A stretch of 64,000 bases of DNA from Shewanella oncorhynchi (GTDB lineage Bacteria > Pseudomonadota > Gammaproteobacteria > Enterobacterales > Shewanellaceae). The notes under the pieces were generated by a model. It saw only the letters and a program-made list of their open reading frames with translations, made no database searches and was not told where the DNA came from. Positions within the stretch are counted from its first letter, which is position 1. The number at the start of each line of letters is the position of its first letter. The stretch covers positions 62,001 to 126,000 of the forward strand of contig NZ_JABAEB010000013.1 of the NCBI RefSeq assembly GCF_012584455.1, read 5' to 3'. A program made the translations under genes and the position numbers. This document shows, one piece after another, positions 1 to 9,630 of this stretch.

Positions 1-2
1 CT

Positions 3-452
3 GAAAACGGTTACGGTAAACGGACGCAACTGTCTGAATATCCTGCGAAGAGCCGTGCGACTAAAGGTGTGGTTTCAATCAAGGTGAGCGAACGTAACGG
101 CGCTGTTGTTGGGGCTGTTCAAGTCGGTCTTAACGACGAACTGATGCTCATCAGTGATAAAGGTACCTTAGTGCGTACACCTGCGAGCGGCGTGTCTATC
201 ATTGGCCGTAACACTCAAGGTGTAACGATTATCCGTACTGCGGGCGACGAGAAAGTGGTCGGCCTACAACGTATCGACGAAATCCAAACTGAAGAAGATG
301 AAGTCGAGCTGGATGAAAACGGTTTACCGATTGTTCCTGTCATTATCGAAGGCGAATTAGCCGACGAGGCGCTTGAAGAAGCGCTGGATGACGAAGAAGA
401 GTTGGACGAAGATGAAGACGAACTTGCTGATGATGAGCAAGACGAAGAGTAA
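3..452 (+). CDS. gyrA: DNA gyrase subunit A, C-terminal end (partial)
   Basis: This is the 3' end of a gene that begins before the window; the frame is open from base 3. It encodes the last blade of the GyrA C-terminal beta-pinwheel, the part that wraps DNA for negative supercoiling. Visible family features are the KSRATKGV stretch, the ERNGAVVGA strand and the NTQGVTIIR strand. After these comes a very acidic tail of about 45 residues rich in Glu and Asp, usual for gammaproteobacterial GyrA. A strong terminator follows 17 bases after the stop, separating it from serC. The catalytic domains are outside the window. Confidence 0.95.
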   Translation, partial: ENGYGKRTQLSEYPAKSRATKGVVSIKVSERNGAVVGAVQVGLNDELMLISDKGTLVRTPASGVSIIGRNTQGVTIIRTAGDEKVVGLQRIDEIQTEEDEVELDENGLPIVPVIIEGELADEALEEALDDEEELDEDEDELADDEQDEE

Positions 453-468
453 TTAAGTGTCATATTAA

Positions 469-497
469 CGAGCGTCCAATTGGACGCTCGTTTTTTT
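469..497 (+). terminator. Rho-independent terminator after gyrA
   Basis: An inverted repeat, CGAGCGTCCAA/TTGGACGCTCG, is followed directly by seven T residues. It lies just behind the gyrA stop and before the serC start. Confidence 0.9.
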
Positions 498-587
498 AAT
501 GGCATTGATGTTGATAGCATTGTTCGTTTTAGAATGGTTTCGTATTTATCAATACCTACATCATGGTTGGGATTAAGGAGAGTGTCA

Positions 588-1679
588 GTGAGCGCGATTT
601 ATAATTTCTGTGCTGGACCTGCAATGTTACCCGCAGCGGTAATGAAAAAAGCACAACAGGAATTACTTGATTGGAATGGCCAAGGCGTTTCCGTGATGGA
701 AATCAGCCACCGAAGTAAAGAGTTCATCGCGCTTACACAACAAGCCGAGTCCGATTTACGTGAATTGATGCAGATCCCCACAAATTACCATGTGCTATTT
801 ATGCACGGCGGTGGTCGTGGACAGTTCTCCGCTGTTGTGAATAATTTTTTAGGTAATCATGGCAGAGCCCTGTATTTAGTCAGTGGCCAATGGTCATCAG
901 CCGCGTTAGCAGAAGCGCAGAAACTGGCGGGTGAAGCACAGATTGATAGTCTGAATATTGTTGAAAAACACAATGGACTCAATGCGGTTGTCTTACCTGA
1001 TTTACATAAAATCGATGCCGATTATCGCTATGTTCACTATTGCCCTAATGAGACAGTAGATGGTATCGAAATTTTTGATGAATTAGACTCACCTTGGCCA
1101 ATTGTTGCCGATTTATCGTCAACCATTATGTCACGTGAAATCGACGTCAGCCGCTACGGTTTGATTTACGCTGGCGCACAAAAGAACATAGGTCCATCGG
1201 GTCTGTCGATAGTGATAGTGCGCGATGACATGTTAAAACTGCCGAGTTTACCGCAGTCGTCCATCATGGACTATCGTTTAGCCGTTGAGCATGACTCTAT
1301 GTTCAACACACCGCCAACCTTTGCTTGGTATCTCGCCGCTGAAGTCTTTGCTTGGCTTAAGTCCATTGGCGGCATTGCGAGTATTGCAAAAATTAATCAA
1401 CAAAAAGCGCAGATGTTATATCAATGCATTGATGGTAATGCTTTCTACCGTAATGGGGTTGTTGCAGCGAACCGCTCACAAATGAACGTGACTTTCCAAT
1501 TAGTCAACGAAGCGCTCGATAGTGAGTTCCTAAAGCAAGCCCAAATAGCTGGACTCGTAGCCTTAAAGGGCCATCGTATCGTAGGTGGTATGCGTGCTAG
1601 CCTCTATAATGCAATGCCACTCGATGGTGTAGTTGCTTTGGTCAAGTTTATGAATGAGTTTGCAAACAAGCATAGCTAG
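588..1679 (+). CDS. serC: Phosphoserine aminotransferase
   Basis: PLP enzyme of serine and pyridoxal phosphate synthesis; it transaminates 3-phosphohydroxypyruvate with glutamate. The 363-residue protein starts with the SerC signature YNFCAGPAMLP, and the PLP lysine is Lys199 in GAQKNIGPSG, about the position known for the E. coli enzyme. A longer reading from an ATG at 480 is open, but it would start inside the gyrA terminator. The GTG at 588 has AAGGAG at 575-580 with 7-base spacing and gives the usual N terminus, so I chose it. A terminator follows at 1789-1820. Confidence 0.95.
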   Translation: MSAIYNFCAGPAMLPAAVMKKAQQELLDWNGQGVSVMEISHRSKEFIALTQQAESDLRELMQIPTNYHVLFMHGGGRGQFSAVVNNFLGNHGRALYLVSGQWSSAALAEAQKLAGEAQIDSLNIVEKHNGLNAVVLPDLHKIDADYRYVHYCPNETVDGIEIFDELDSPWPIVADLSSTIMSREIDVSRYGLIYAGAQKNIGPSGLSIVIVRDDMLKLPSLPQSSIMDYRLAVEHDSMFNTPPTFAWYLAAEVFAWLKSIGGIASIAKINQQKAQMLYQCIDGNAFYRNGVVAANRSQMNVTFQLVNEALDSEFLKQAQIAGLVALKGHRIVGGMRASLYNAMPLDGVVALVKFMNEFANKHS

Positions 1680-2022
1680 GCTTAGCTGTATTGAGTCACT
1701 CATTAGCTTGCGACGCTTAGCGTCTAGGCTTTTCTGCCTGAATATCAACGTTATGCTTATTGAATGTTGATCATCAGTTAGCCATCCCAAAAGCGAATGC
1801 TCAAATGCATTCGCTTTTTTGTTAGCTTTAATTTATCGACAATGGCGTTAAGCAAGATGACGTTGAGACCAGATGCCTTCAAGAACACTCGCTGTGAGAA
1901 AGCCTGTGAGCTGACGCGCATTACTGAGTAAGATGCTGGGTTAGTTGTATGCTATTGTTTATCATGATTAAAAGAACGTATCTTTAAATGCGTGTACACG
2001 ATAAATCAATAGGATGTCACCG
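1680..2022. other. Intergenic region serC-LysR
   Basis: About 340 bases with the serC terminator in the middle and the presumed LysR-gene promoter in the right half. No further gene or RNA is visible. Confidence 0.6.
1789..1820 (+). terminator. Terminator after serC
   Basis: Twelve-base arms AAAAGCGAATGC / GCATTCGCTTTT with a six-base loop end in a run of T. It sits about 110 bases after the serC stop. Confidence 0.85.
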
Positions 2023-2943
2023 ATGGATTTGGCCAAGCTTTCGCGGATTAGTATGAAGCATTTGATCACTTTGCATGTGATGCTCGATACCTTGAGCGTA
2101 ACCGCCAGCGCCGAACGTTTATGTTTAAGCCCCTCATCCGTCAGTAAAACCTTAAGCCAGCTCAGGGACAGTTTGAACGATGAACTGTTCTATCGTAATG
2201 GTAACTCACTGGTCGCAACCCCATTGGCAAGACGATTAGGCCCAAGCGTGCAGCAAATGATCAATGATATGAATCAGATCATGAGTCAGGATGCGTTTAA
2301 CCCTGCTCATTTTGAGGGGCGTTTTTCGCTTGCGATGCGCGAAAGTACCTTTGAACTGCTGGCCGCTAAGCTCAGCGCCCATATTCTGAGCTTGGCTCCT
2401 AATATCCGCCTCGATATTTACAGCAAAGACAATATTGGTTTTGATGGATTGCTTAAAGGTACATTAGACTTTGTGCTGTTACCCCACGATCTGAGTCAAC
2501 CTAATCCTCTTCAAGACGATCTGGTATGGGAAACCTTGTTTAGCGATGAAATGATCTGCCTGATGAATTCATCCCATCCCTTGGCTAAACAGCCGCATAT
2601 CAGCTTCGATGATTACCTGAGTTTTAGCCATATTGGCATTACAGACACAGATCTGAGCACGCCTTTTTTTGATATTTTGCTCGCCCAACAATCTAAAAAA
2701 CGGGCCGTCCCCATTTCGGTCCCAGACTTTGGCAGTGCGGCGTTAATGTGCCATCACAGTGAGTTGCTCTTTACCTGCTCACGCCGCTGGGCATCCATCG
2801 CCAGCCAAGCTCAAGGCTTAACGATTAAATCTTTACCCATAGAATATGGCAAAGTGGCTTACAGCCTAGTTTGGCATAGTCAAAGCATGAAAGATCCCGC
2901 ACTGCGCTGGCTTTATGAGCAAATTTTGCTTTGCAGTCGTTAA
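2023..2943 (+). CDS. LysR-family transcriptional regulator
   Basis: A 306-residue LysR-type regulator. An N-terminal winged helix-turn-helix (about residues 8-65, with SVTASAERLCLSPSSVSKTL and the downstream LATPLARRL-like turn) is followed by a LysR substrate domain that binds an unknown effector. I chose ATG 2023 because AGGA at 2011-2014 is 8 bases upstream; the in-frame ATG at 2014 would overlap that site. The gene converges on the yjjW-like gene and their stop codons overlap by four bases. That arrangement makes yjjI/yjjW a possible target, though LysR genes usually diverge from their targets. The regulon is not readable from sequence. Confidence 0.85.
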   Translation: MDLAKLSRISMKHLITLHVMLDTLSVTASAERLCLSPSSVSKTLSQLRDSLNDELFYRNGNSLVATPLARRLGPSVQQMINDMNQIMSQDAFNPAHFEGRFSLAMRESTFELLAAKLSAHILSLAPNIRLDIYSKDNIGFDGLLKGTLDFVLLPHDLSQPNPLQDDLVWETLFSDEMICLMNSSHPLAKQPHISFDDYLSFSHIGITDTDLSTPFFDILLAQQSKKRAVPISVPDFGSAALMCHHSELLFTCSRRWASIASQAQGLTIKSLPIEYGKVAYSLVWHSQSMKDPALRWLYEQILLCSR

Positions 2944-3836
2944 AGGTATATGGAAGGTAACACGAGATTGGTTACGCCTCGCTTTGCAAGCATTGCGGCT
3001 AAGCGTTCAATATCGGCTTGTTTACAGCTTGGCCAATTGAGTGCGTCATCGACAACACCATGATGGTGAAAGGCATTTAACTTAACTCGCGTATCTAGGC
3101 CTAGCAGAAGTAAATAGGTCGCTAGCGCTTCTATTTCGTCCTCGTAATCCGTGATGCTCGGAATGTGCAGCAATCTCACCTCATACAGTTTTTGCTGTTT
3201 AGCCAATAACTGGATTGATTTGAACACTGCATGGTTATCACGACCAGTAATGTATCTATGGGTATCTTGCTGCCACGCTTTGAGATCCACCATAGCGCCA
3301 TCTAAAAAGGGCAGCAGTTTATGCCATCCCGTTAGACTTAAACTGCCATTGGTGTCGAGCATGCAAGTTAAGTGTGATAACGACTCTGTCGCCTTAATTC
3401 CTTTAAACAACGCAAGAATAAATGGCAGTTGCAGACTCGCTTCGCCGCCGCTCACGGTAATACCATTAATAAAGTGACGCTGACTATGGAGAATCGTCAG
3501 TATCTCCTCGACTGTGTAACGACTGACCTTAGGGCTCGCTTGTTTCGGGCATACGGCAATACAAGTATCGCATTGGCTACAACGCTCACTATCCCAGTGA
3601 ATGCGAGGCTTATCATTGAGGTTTATTAATGTCAGCGCATTGTCAGGGCAGGTGGCGACACAATCGCCACAGGCATCGCATAAACCTATGGTATGTGGGT
3701 TATGGCAGTTTTTGCATTGATAGTTGCAGCCCTGCAGGAATAATACGAGCCTGCTGCCAGGCCCGTCGACGCATGAAAAGGGCAATAGCTGACTGACAAT
3801 AGCGTGTCTATTTAAAGACACAAGGGGAGTGTTCAT
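2940..3836 (-). CDS. yjjW: YjjW-family glycyl-radical enzyme activase
   Basis: Radical-SAM protein of 298 residues. The SAM-cluster motif CNYQCKNC is at residues 37-44. It is followed by an inserted bacterial ferredoxin-like domain with two Cys-rich motifs (CDACGDCVATCP near 53-64 and CSQCDTCIAVCP near 86-97) that should hold two more [4Fe-4S] clusters. This layout is that of the pyruvate-formate-lyase-activase family with extra clusters. It overlaps the upstream yjjI by 29 bases on the same strand, so the pair is translationally coupled. It should install the glycyl radical on YjjI. The physiological substrate of the pair is not known to me. Confidence 0.88.
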   Translation of the reverse strand: MNTPLVSLNRHAIVSQLLPFSCVDGPGSRLVLFLQGCNYQCKNCHNPHTIGLCDACGDCVATCPDNALTLINLNDKPRIHWDSERCSQCDTCIAVCPKQASPKVSRYTVEEILTILHSQRHFINGITVSGGEASLQLPFILALFKGIKATESLSHLTCMLDTNGSLSLTGWHKLLPFLDGAMVDLKAWQQDTHRYITGRDNHAVFKSIQLLAKQQKLYEVRLLHIPSITDYEDEIEALATYLLLLGLDTRVKLNAFHHHGVVDDALNWPSCKQADIERLAAMLAKRGVTNLVLPSIYL

Positions 3837-5367
3837 GGGCGATAACTCGTGCTTGTCGTTGCAATATTCCCGTATTAACCGAAGCTTCTGCGGCTAAGCC
3901 TGTGGTATTGAGACGCGAGCCGCACTGTTTAAACGCTTCAATATCTGAGCGTTTTACCATATAGCCAGTCACGCGCATTAAATCGTTAGAGGCGACATTG
4001 GCGGTAAACTCCCTAAAACCTAACTCAAGCGCGGCTTTACACAGTTGGAACATGGCTTGAGGATTGGATTTCACGGTTTCATCTATGGTCAAAATATCGC
4101 TAATCCCCGCCGTATAATACTGATGATGTTGCGCTAGGGCTTGAATATGGGCGATGGGATTCGGTTCAGTGCCATAGGGAATGCGAACACCAGGAGTCAC
4201 ATCGTTGTCGATACTAATACCGCCCTGTGAATGCAGTAGTGCCCGCCCATGGTAACCATGTGCTACGGGTGTGGATTTCACTATGGCATCGAGCGTGGCA
4301 GAAATACGGTAGCCAAGTTGATTTGCATCTGCCTGATGACCATAGCCAGTGTGTTGATCTCGTTGAGATAACTTCGTTGCATCAGTTGCAGTGAATGTCC
4401 GCAGAATATTCACGGCTTCTGCCATGCCGTAAATACCAAACATGGGTGCAAAGCGCGATTCATCAATCAATTGCTCTTTAACTAAAAAGCTGTCAAAGAA
4501 GTGTGATTCTTGATGCAAAAATGCCGAGCGCGCTTCAATGAGCTCGAAGGTGAGTGAGCAGTAATTTGGCAATACAGTATCAAAAAAATCGTTTATAGAA
4601 TTGGCCTTTAACGCAACTTCTTTAAGATTAAGTCGAACTAAGGTATTGGCGCCGCCCGCTAACGGCAACGCGTTGTAGCAACTGACAATACCAAAACCGC
4701 GCTCATCAAACGCACTGGCATGCAGAGGGTAATTCGCGATATGTGGCTTACTGCACTGACAAATATTGGTGGTCGCAAGTAACAACAATTCATCTGGCGT
4801 GACGGCGGGGTTGTACATAAAGGTCAAATTGGGGGCAACTTGTTTTAACTCGGCATCAATGCGCAGTAGGGTGCGGCAAACGATGTTATCTGTAGGGCCA
4901 ATATTCACATGCATAAAGGCATCGGGCAGGGTTCGGTCGAGCATGATCCAGAACAGTTTTAATTTACGATAAAGGACTTCCGCATCCATTCCTTCAACGA
5001 AAGGCATCAAAATGTCATCCAGCTGACCTAAATACACGGGGATATTGGTCACCGATGGCACGTGATGATACAGAATCGTTAAGGCATTGATGGCTTCGTC
5101 CAAGTTTTTTGCCGCAGATAACTCTAAGTATTCAGAGCCTTGTTGAAGGTAGCGGGCATAATCTGGCAACACATAGCGTGGTTTAAACGGCGCATGGCCT
5201 TCAAACATGTCGCAAATAATACCGTCATTCATCGCCGCTTTTACCTCGGGCGATATCGACATATAGGGCAAACTGGCTTCCGCTTCTAATGCTAAATAGT
5301 TGGATTTTTGCTTGGGTGAAAGCAGCGGGTTGGTGACGATTTGCACTAATTTATCTTGTAATAACAT
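3808..5367 (-). CDS. yjjI: YjjI-family glycine radical enzyme
   Basis: A 519-residue protein of the YjjI (DUF3029) family, shorter than pyruvate formate-lyase. The C-terminal RVTGY motif (Gly468) is the expected radical site, 51 residues from the end, and Cys230 in the SCYNALPLAGGAN segment is a candidate thiyl-radical cysteine. The start ATG at 5367 leads into the overlapping activase gene. The family is expected to work without oxygen because glycyl radicals are destroyed by O2. The reaction is unassigned. The 375-base region before it has no other convincing gene and probably holds its promoter. Confidence 0.85.
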   Translation of the reverse strand: MLLQDKLVQIVTNPLLSPKQKSNYLALEAEASLPYMSISPEVKAAMNDGIICDMFEGHAPFKPRYVLPDYARYLQQGSEYLELSAAKNLDEAINALTILYHHVPSVTNIPVYLGQLDDILMPFVEGMDAEVLYRKLKLFWIMLDRTLPDAFMHVNIGPTDNIVCRTLLRIDAELKQVAPNLTFMYNPAVTPDELLLLATTNICQCSKPHIANYPLHASAFDERGFGIVSCYNALPLAGGANTLVRLNLKEVALKANSINDFFDTVLPNYCSLTFELIEARSAFLHQESHFFDSFLVKEQLIDESRFAPMFGIYGMAEAVNILRTFTATDATKLSQRDQHTGYGHQADANQLGYRISATLDAIVKSTPVAHGYHGRALLHSQGGISIDNDVTPGVRIPYGTEPNPIAHIQALAQHHQYYTAGISDILTIDETVKSNPQAMFQLCKAALELGFREFTANVASNDLMRVTGYMVKRSDIEAFKQCGSRLNTTGLAAEASVNTGILQRQARVIAHEHSPCVFK

Positions 5368-5742
5368 GGCTGAACATCCACAAGTTCTATGATGACCACT
5401 AATCTACTCAGTGGCGTTGGCTTTAAAAAGTGAAAATAGCCGCAGTCCTGATTAATGAAATGGAAATCCGCCGACCGAGGTCACAATTTGTGGCTTATTG
5501 CGATAAAGCCGCGATGTCAAAATCACTAGAATGTGGTTTTACGATTAAAAATAAATGCTTGAACAGTGAGACGTGGCCTTGCTTGTCATATTGTGGATAT
5601 GAAACTGAGGTTAATGAACTGCCAAAACTGATCGGGTGGGATGATTGAAAAATTTAACACTTGAGGCGGTAAATGAACTCTGCTGTATTCCTTTATTGCG
5701 GGAATACAGCAGAGTGAGCGGTGCAGATAAACTCAGCGGCGC
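5368..5742. other. Intergenic region yjjI-aspC
   Basis: About 375 bases holding the yjjI promoter region and, at the right end, a hairpin behind aspC. A 72-codon open frame at 5430-5648 has a GTG start with no ribosome binding site and is not accepted. I found no clear FNR box. Confidence 0.5.
5677..5715 (-). terminator. 15-bp perfect hairpin downstream of aspC
   Basis: Arms ACTCTGCTGTATTCC (5677-5691) and GGAATACAGCAGAGT (5701-5715) are perfect inverted repeats with a nine-base loop. It lies 28 bases past the aspC stop. There is no good T-run on either side, so it may be a processing or Rho-independent-like stop; the function is inferred from position. Confidence 0.5.
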
Positions 5743-6933
5743 TTAGAGCACTTTAGCAATTGATTGGGCTAAGTAATCGACGTTATCTTCACTGATCCCA
5801 GCAATACTGATGCGGCTTGAACCTACCATATAGATGCTGAATTCTTTTTGTAGGCGCGCCACTTGCTCTGGAGCCACCCCAAGGAAAGAGAACATACCTT
5901 TTTGGCGGGCGATAAAGCTAAAGTCACGGTTTACGCCGTTGGCTTTAAGTTTGTCCACTAAAATGGCGCGGTTGCCGTTGATGCGATCGCGCATTACTTT
6001 CAGCTCATCAAGCCATTCTTGGGTTAATTCTTTTGATCCTAAAATCGTCTCAACAATCGCCGCGCCATGGGCAGGTGGCATAGAGTAAAGGCAGCGAACC
6101 ACATAAAGCAGTACCGATTGCGCGATAATGGCGGTATTGGCATCTTTGGCAATCACAGAGCAGGAACCAATACGCTCACGGTACAAACCGAAGTTTTTCG
6201 AGCATGAGCTGCACAGGATCATATTATCGACCGCTGCCGCCATATGACGCACGCCGTAGGCATCAATATCAACGCCATCACCAAAGCCTTGGTAGGCCAT
6301 GTCAATCAGTGGCGTAAAGCCTTGCTCTTTTGTAAGGGCAACCACTTTATCCCATTGCTCTGTGGTTAAATCCATTCCGCTTGGGTTATGGCAACAGGCG
6401 TGGAATAACACCACATCATCAGTACTTACTTGCGATAATGCAGCAAGCATCTCATCAAATTTCAATGATTTGCTATCGTAGTCATAGTAAGGATAGGTTT
6501 TAACAGTAATGCCAGCCGCTTCGAATAAACCGATATGGTTTGCCCAAGTTGGATCGCTTACCCATAACACGGCATTCGGGTTGCAGCGTTTGATAAAGTC
6601 ACCCGCCACGCGCAGCGCGCCTGTACCACCGGGTGTTGAAACGGTGCGGATACGGTTAGCGATAATGGCACTGTGGCCAACACCAAAGGCTAATTCCGTC
6701 ATCAAGGTGTTGAATTGTGGTGAGCCTGTTGGGCCGATATACACTTTGGTGGTTTCGGTATCGAGACGGAATTTTTCCGCTTTTTTCACGCAGCTTAGAA
6801 TAGGGGTAACGCCGGTAGGATCTTTATAAACGCCCACACCTAAATCCACTTTTTGTGGGTGAGAGTCTTCGCGGTACTGAGTTAACAAGCCAAGGATGGG
6901 GTCCGCTGGCATTGCGATGAGTGAGTTAAACAT
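5743..6933 (-). CDS. aspC: Aspartate/aromatic aminotransferase
   Basis: Class I PLP aminotransferase of 396 residues, full length for the AspC/TyrB family. The N terminus (PADPILGL, DLGVGVYKD) and LFHACCHNPSG segment are closer to AspC than to TyrB. Lys246 in SSCSKNFGLYRER binds PLP, and the YSMPPAHGA region carries the preceding substrate-carboxylate Arg. It interconverts aspartate/oxaloacetate and glutamate/2-oxoglutarate, and may also act on aromatic amino acids, so tyrB is the alternative name. It is read away from aroA, with a 435-base region between them. Confidence 0.9.
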   Translation of the reverse strand: MFNSLIAMPADPILGLLTQYREDSHPQKVDLGVGVYKDPTGVTPILSCVKKAEKFRLDTETTKVYIGPTGSPQFNTLMTELAFGVGHSAIIANRIRTVSTPGGTGALRVAGDFIKRCNPNAVLWVSDPTWANHIGLFEAAGITVKTYPYYDYDSKSLKFDEMLAALSQVSTDDVVLFHACCHNPSGMDLTTEQWDKVVALTKEQGFTPLIDMAYQGFGDGVDIDAYGVRHMAAAVDNMILCSSCSKNFGLYRERIGSCSVIAKDANTAIIAQSVLLYVVRCLYSMPPAHGAAIVETILGSKELTQEWLDELKVMRDRINGNRAILVDKLKANGVNRDFSFIARQKGMFSFLGVAPEQVARLQKEFSIYMVGSSRISIAGISEDNVDYLAQSIAKVL

Positions 6934-7368
6934 AGCTCCATCTACCTTTCTGGTTATAGTGCAAACGTGATTGTTCGTATCAGATATGCGTTATTTATCG
7001 TTTAAAGGGTAGAATAGCGCGGAAAGGTAAAGTAATTAAAGTGAAAACTGTGATTACACGCCAGTTATCTTGGCAAAAAAGCCTGCCCAAAATACGGTTA
7101 AATCATAAATTAACCGCTTAAATTTTGCGTTTTTGTTATTTTTACACTGATCTCAGCAAATAATCTGACCAAAATGCCATTTTTCTCGAAAAAACGGTTG
7201 AATCCTTAGCGACAATCGGTAATTTTATAACGACGAAGCACCAACAAGGCCCCAATCTCCTCTTATTTGTAATCTTAACTTGACGCGCTATAGCGTGAAG
7301 TTGCCATTTTGCGTATTCAGTCCGCGTGATCGTGATGATGACGCCCTATAGAGAAAGAAGATTTATTC
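6934..7368. other. Divergent promoter region aspC / aroA
   Basis: About 435 AT-rich bases between divergent genes, expected to hold both promoters. I could not make a convincing TyrR or other operator call, and no ORF or RNA gene is evident. Confidence 0.5.
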
Positions 7369-8649
7369 ATGAAGCAATTACGTCTTGAACCTGTTGTGCA
7401 AGTCCGCGGTGAAATCAATATTCCGGGCTCAAAAAGTATTTCAAATCGAGCCTTATTATTGGCCACCTTAGCCCAAGGTACGACCACGCTCACCAATCTG
7501 CTCGACTCAGATGATATCCGCCACATGTTGGCCTCCCTCAAGCAGTTAGGGGTGAACAACCGTTTATCGCAAAACAATACTGTGTGTGAACTCGATGGTT
7601 TAGGTGGTGTGATTTCCTCAGCATCCGCGCAGGAATTGTTTTTAGGCAATGCGGGTACCGCAATGCGCCCCTTATGCGCCGCCTTAACCTTAGGCCAAGG
7701 TGAATTTACCCTCACGGGCGAACCACGTATGGAAGAGCGTCCGATTGGCGATTTAGTCGATGCCTTAAGGCAACTCGGTGCCAATATTGTTTATCTTAAA
7801 AATGACGGTTTCCCGCCATTGACGATTAATGCCACTGGCCTTAATGGCGGTGATGTTGAAATTGCAGGCGATTTATCGAGCCAGTTTTTAACGGCTTTGT
7901 TGATGGTGGCGCCGCTTGCTAAGGGCAGCGTCAATATCCATGTCAAAGGTGAGTTAGTCTCTAAGCCTTATATCGATATCACTATCGCCTTGATGGCGCA
8001 GTTCGGCGTTAACGTCATTAACCATGACTACGCGCGTTTTGAGATTGTTGCAGGCCAGCGTTATATATCACCGGGTAAAGTACTGGTAGAAGGCGATGCG
8101 TCATCGGCATCGTATTTCCTCGCGGCAGGGGCGATTAAGGGCGGCGAAGTCAAAGTCACAGGTGTGGGCCGTTTGAGTATTCAAGGCGATGTAAAATTTG
8201 CCGATGTGCTCGAAAAAATGGGAGCAGATATCGAGTGGGGCGATGACTATATTATTGCACGTGGCTCCCAATTAACGGCCGTCGACTTAGACATGAACCA
8301 CATTCCCGATGCGGCCATGACCATTGCAACCGCAGCCTTATTTGCTAAAGGCACGACGGTTATTCGCAATATCTATAACTGGCGTATTAAAGAAACCGAC
8401 CGGTTAGCGGCTATGGCAACTGAACTGCGAAAAGTGGGCGCCGAGGTTGAAGAGGGGAATGACTACATTAAAATCACTCCGCCTGCCGTGATTAAGACCG
8501 CTGAAATTGATACCTACAATGATCACCGCATGGCCATGTGCTTTTCTATGCTGGCATTTGCCGATTGCGGTATCACCATCAATGATCCAGATTGTACTTC
8601 TAAAACATTCCCTGACTACTTTAAGCAGTTTGCGAGCCTGCAAGGCTAA
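7369..8649 (+). CDS. aroA: 3-phosphoshikimate 1-carboxyvinyltransferase (EPSP synthase)
   Basis: Sixth step of the shikimate pathway, joining phosphoenolpyruvate to shikimate-3-phosphate. The 426-residue protein shows the substrate-binding GSKSISNR motif (Lys22), the PEP-loop GNAGTAMRP and the second signature RIKETDRLAAMATEL. The sequence is of the glyphosate-sensitive class I type (GNAGTAMRP, with Gly, Thr and Pro at the usual positions). An AAAGAAGA-like site precedes the ATG. The next gene is cmk, as in many gammaproteobacteria. Confidence 0.97.
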   Translation: MKQLRLEPVVQVRGEINIPGSKSISNRALLLATLAQGTTTLTNLLDSDDIRHMLASLKQLGVNNRLSQNNTVCELDGLGGVISSASAQELFLGNAGTAMRPLCAALTLGQGEFTLTGEPRMEERPIGDLVDALRQLGANIVYLKNDGFPPLTINATGLNGGDVEIAGDLSSQFLTALLMVAPLAKGSVNIHVKGELVSKPYIDITIALMAQFGVNVINHDYARFEIVAGQRYISPGKVLVEGDASSASYFLAAGAIKGGEVKVTGVGRLSIQGDVKFADVLEKMGADIEWGDDYIIARGSQLTAVDLDMNHIPDAAMTIATAALFAKGTTVIRNIYNWRIKETDRLAAMATELRKVGAEVEEGNDYIKITPPAVIKTAEIDTYNDHRMAMCFSMLAFADCGITINDPDCTSKTFPDYFKQFASLQG

Positions 8650-8835
8650 GTCTGTTTGTTTCGTCATTGTGACAACCATCGATGCCAAGAATAGCAAGCC
8701 GTATTTGTGCGGCTGCTAATCTTCATAAAAAATCCACGGATTTTGTTTGTCTTTTGTTGTACAATGCTGCGCGCTCATTTTCGGGGGCTCACTTGATGAA
8801 CTCACGGATGATGGTTATTTTTTGCGGAGGAATGT

Positions 8836-9528
8836 ATGTCTGAACGGGCTCCTGTAGTCACAATCGACGGCCCAAGTGGTGCTGGCAAAGGTACAATTAG
8901 TCAATTATTGGCTCAGCATCTAGGTTGGCAACTACTTGATAGTGGTGCCATTTACCGAGTTCTTGCGCTTGCAGCAATTCATCATAACGTTGAACTGGAA
9001 AATGAAGAGTCTATCACGTTGTTAGCGGCACATCTGGATGTGAAGTTTCTAACAGGCAATGATAAAGATCCGGTTCAAGTGATATTGGAAGGTGAAGACG
9101 TCACCAACGACATTCGCACCCAAGAGTGCTCGAATGCCGCTTCAAAAGTCGCTGCCTTTCCACGGGTGAGAGAAGCCTTATTACGTCGCCAACGGGCCTT
9201 TAAAACGGCGCCAGGATTAATTGCCGATGGTCGTGACATGGGAACAGTGGTTTTCCCAAGTGCGCCGGCAAAATTATATTTAACCGCCTCAGCTGAAGAG
9301 CGTGCCCAAAGACGCTATAATCAGTTGCAGGACAAGGGCTTCGATGTTAATATCGAGCGCCTTTTAAGTGAAATTATCGAACGTGATGACCGCGATATGA
9401 ATCGTCCGGTGGCTCCTTTAGTCCCCGCCGAGGACGCGCTCATTATCGATACTAGCGGTAAGGGTATTGATGAAGTGCTAGCGCTTGCGCTTAACTTTAT
9501 CAACCAAAAATTATCCGGCACTAACTAA
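8836..9528 (+). CDS. cmk: Cytidylate kinase
   Basis: Phosphorylates CMP and dCMP with ATP. The 230-residue protein has the P-loop GPSGAGKGT near residues 12-20, the DGRDMGTVVFP nucleotide-binding segment and the ERAQRRYNQL lid region. GCGGAGGA lies 5 bases before the ATG at 8836; an ATG four bases earlier is out of frame. The order aroA-cmk-rpsA-ihfB is conserved. Confidence 0.96.
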   Translation: MSERAPVVTIDGPSGAGKGTISQLLAQHLGWQLLDSGAIYRVLALAAIHHNVELENEESITLLAAHLDVKFLTGNDKDPVQVILEGEDVTNDIRTQECSNAASKVAAFPRVREALLRRQRAFKTAPGLIADGRDMGTVVFPSAPAKLYLTASAEERAQRRYNQLQDKGFDVNIERLLSEIIERDDRDMNRPVAPLVPAEDALIIDTSGKGIDEVLALALNFINQKLSGTN

Positions 9529-9630
9529 GTTAGCCCACCGGATAGGTATTCGTATTAAGGATGATACGGATAATTTGACTGACTCCACGTCTAGGACGGA
9601 CAGTGGTTTAATAAAGAAAGTAACCTAAAC

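Noticed and set aside
480..587. N-terminal extension of serC from ATG 480
   Set aside because: It begins inside the gyrA terminator hairpin, adds residues unlike the SerC family, and the GTG at 588 has a well-spaced AAGGAG.
5430..5648. 72-codon frame upstream of yjjI
   Set aside because: GTG start, no ribosome binding site and no recognisable protein features.
7317..7784. Minus-strand frame over aroA
   Set aside because: Antisense shadow of aroA.
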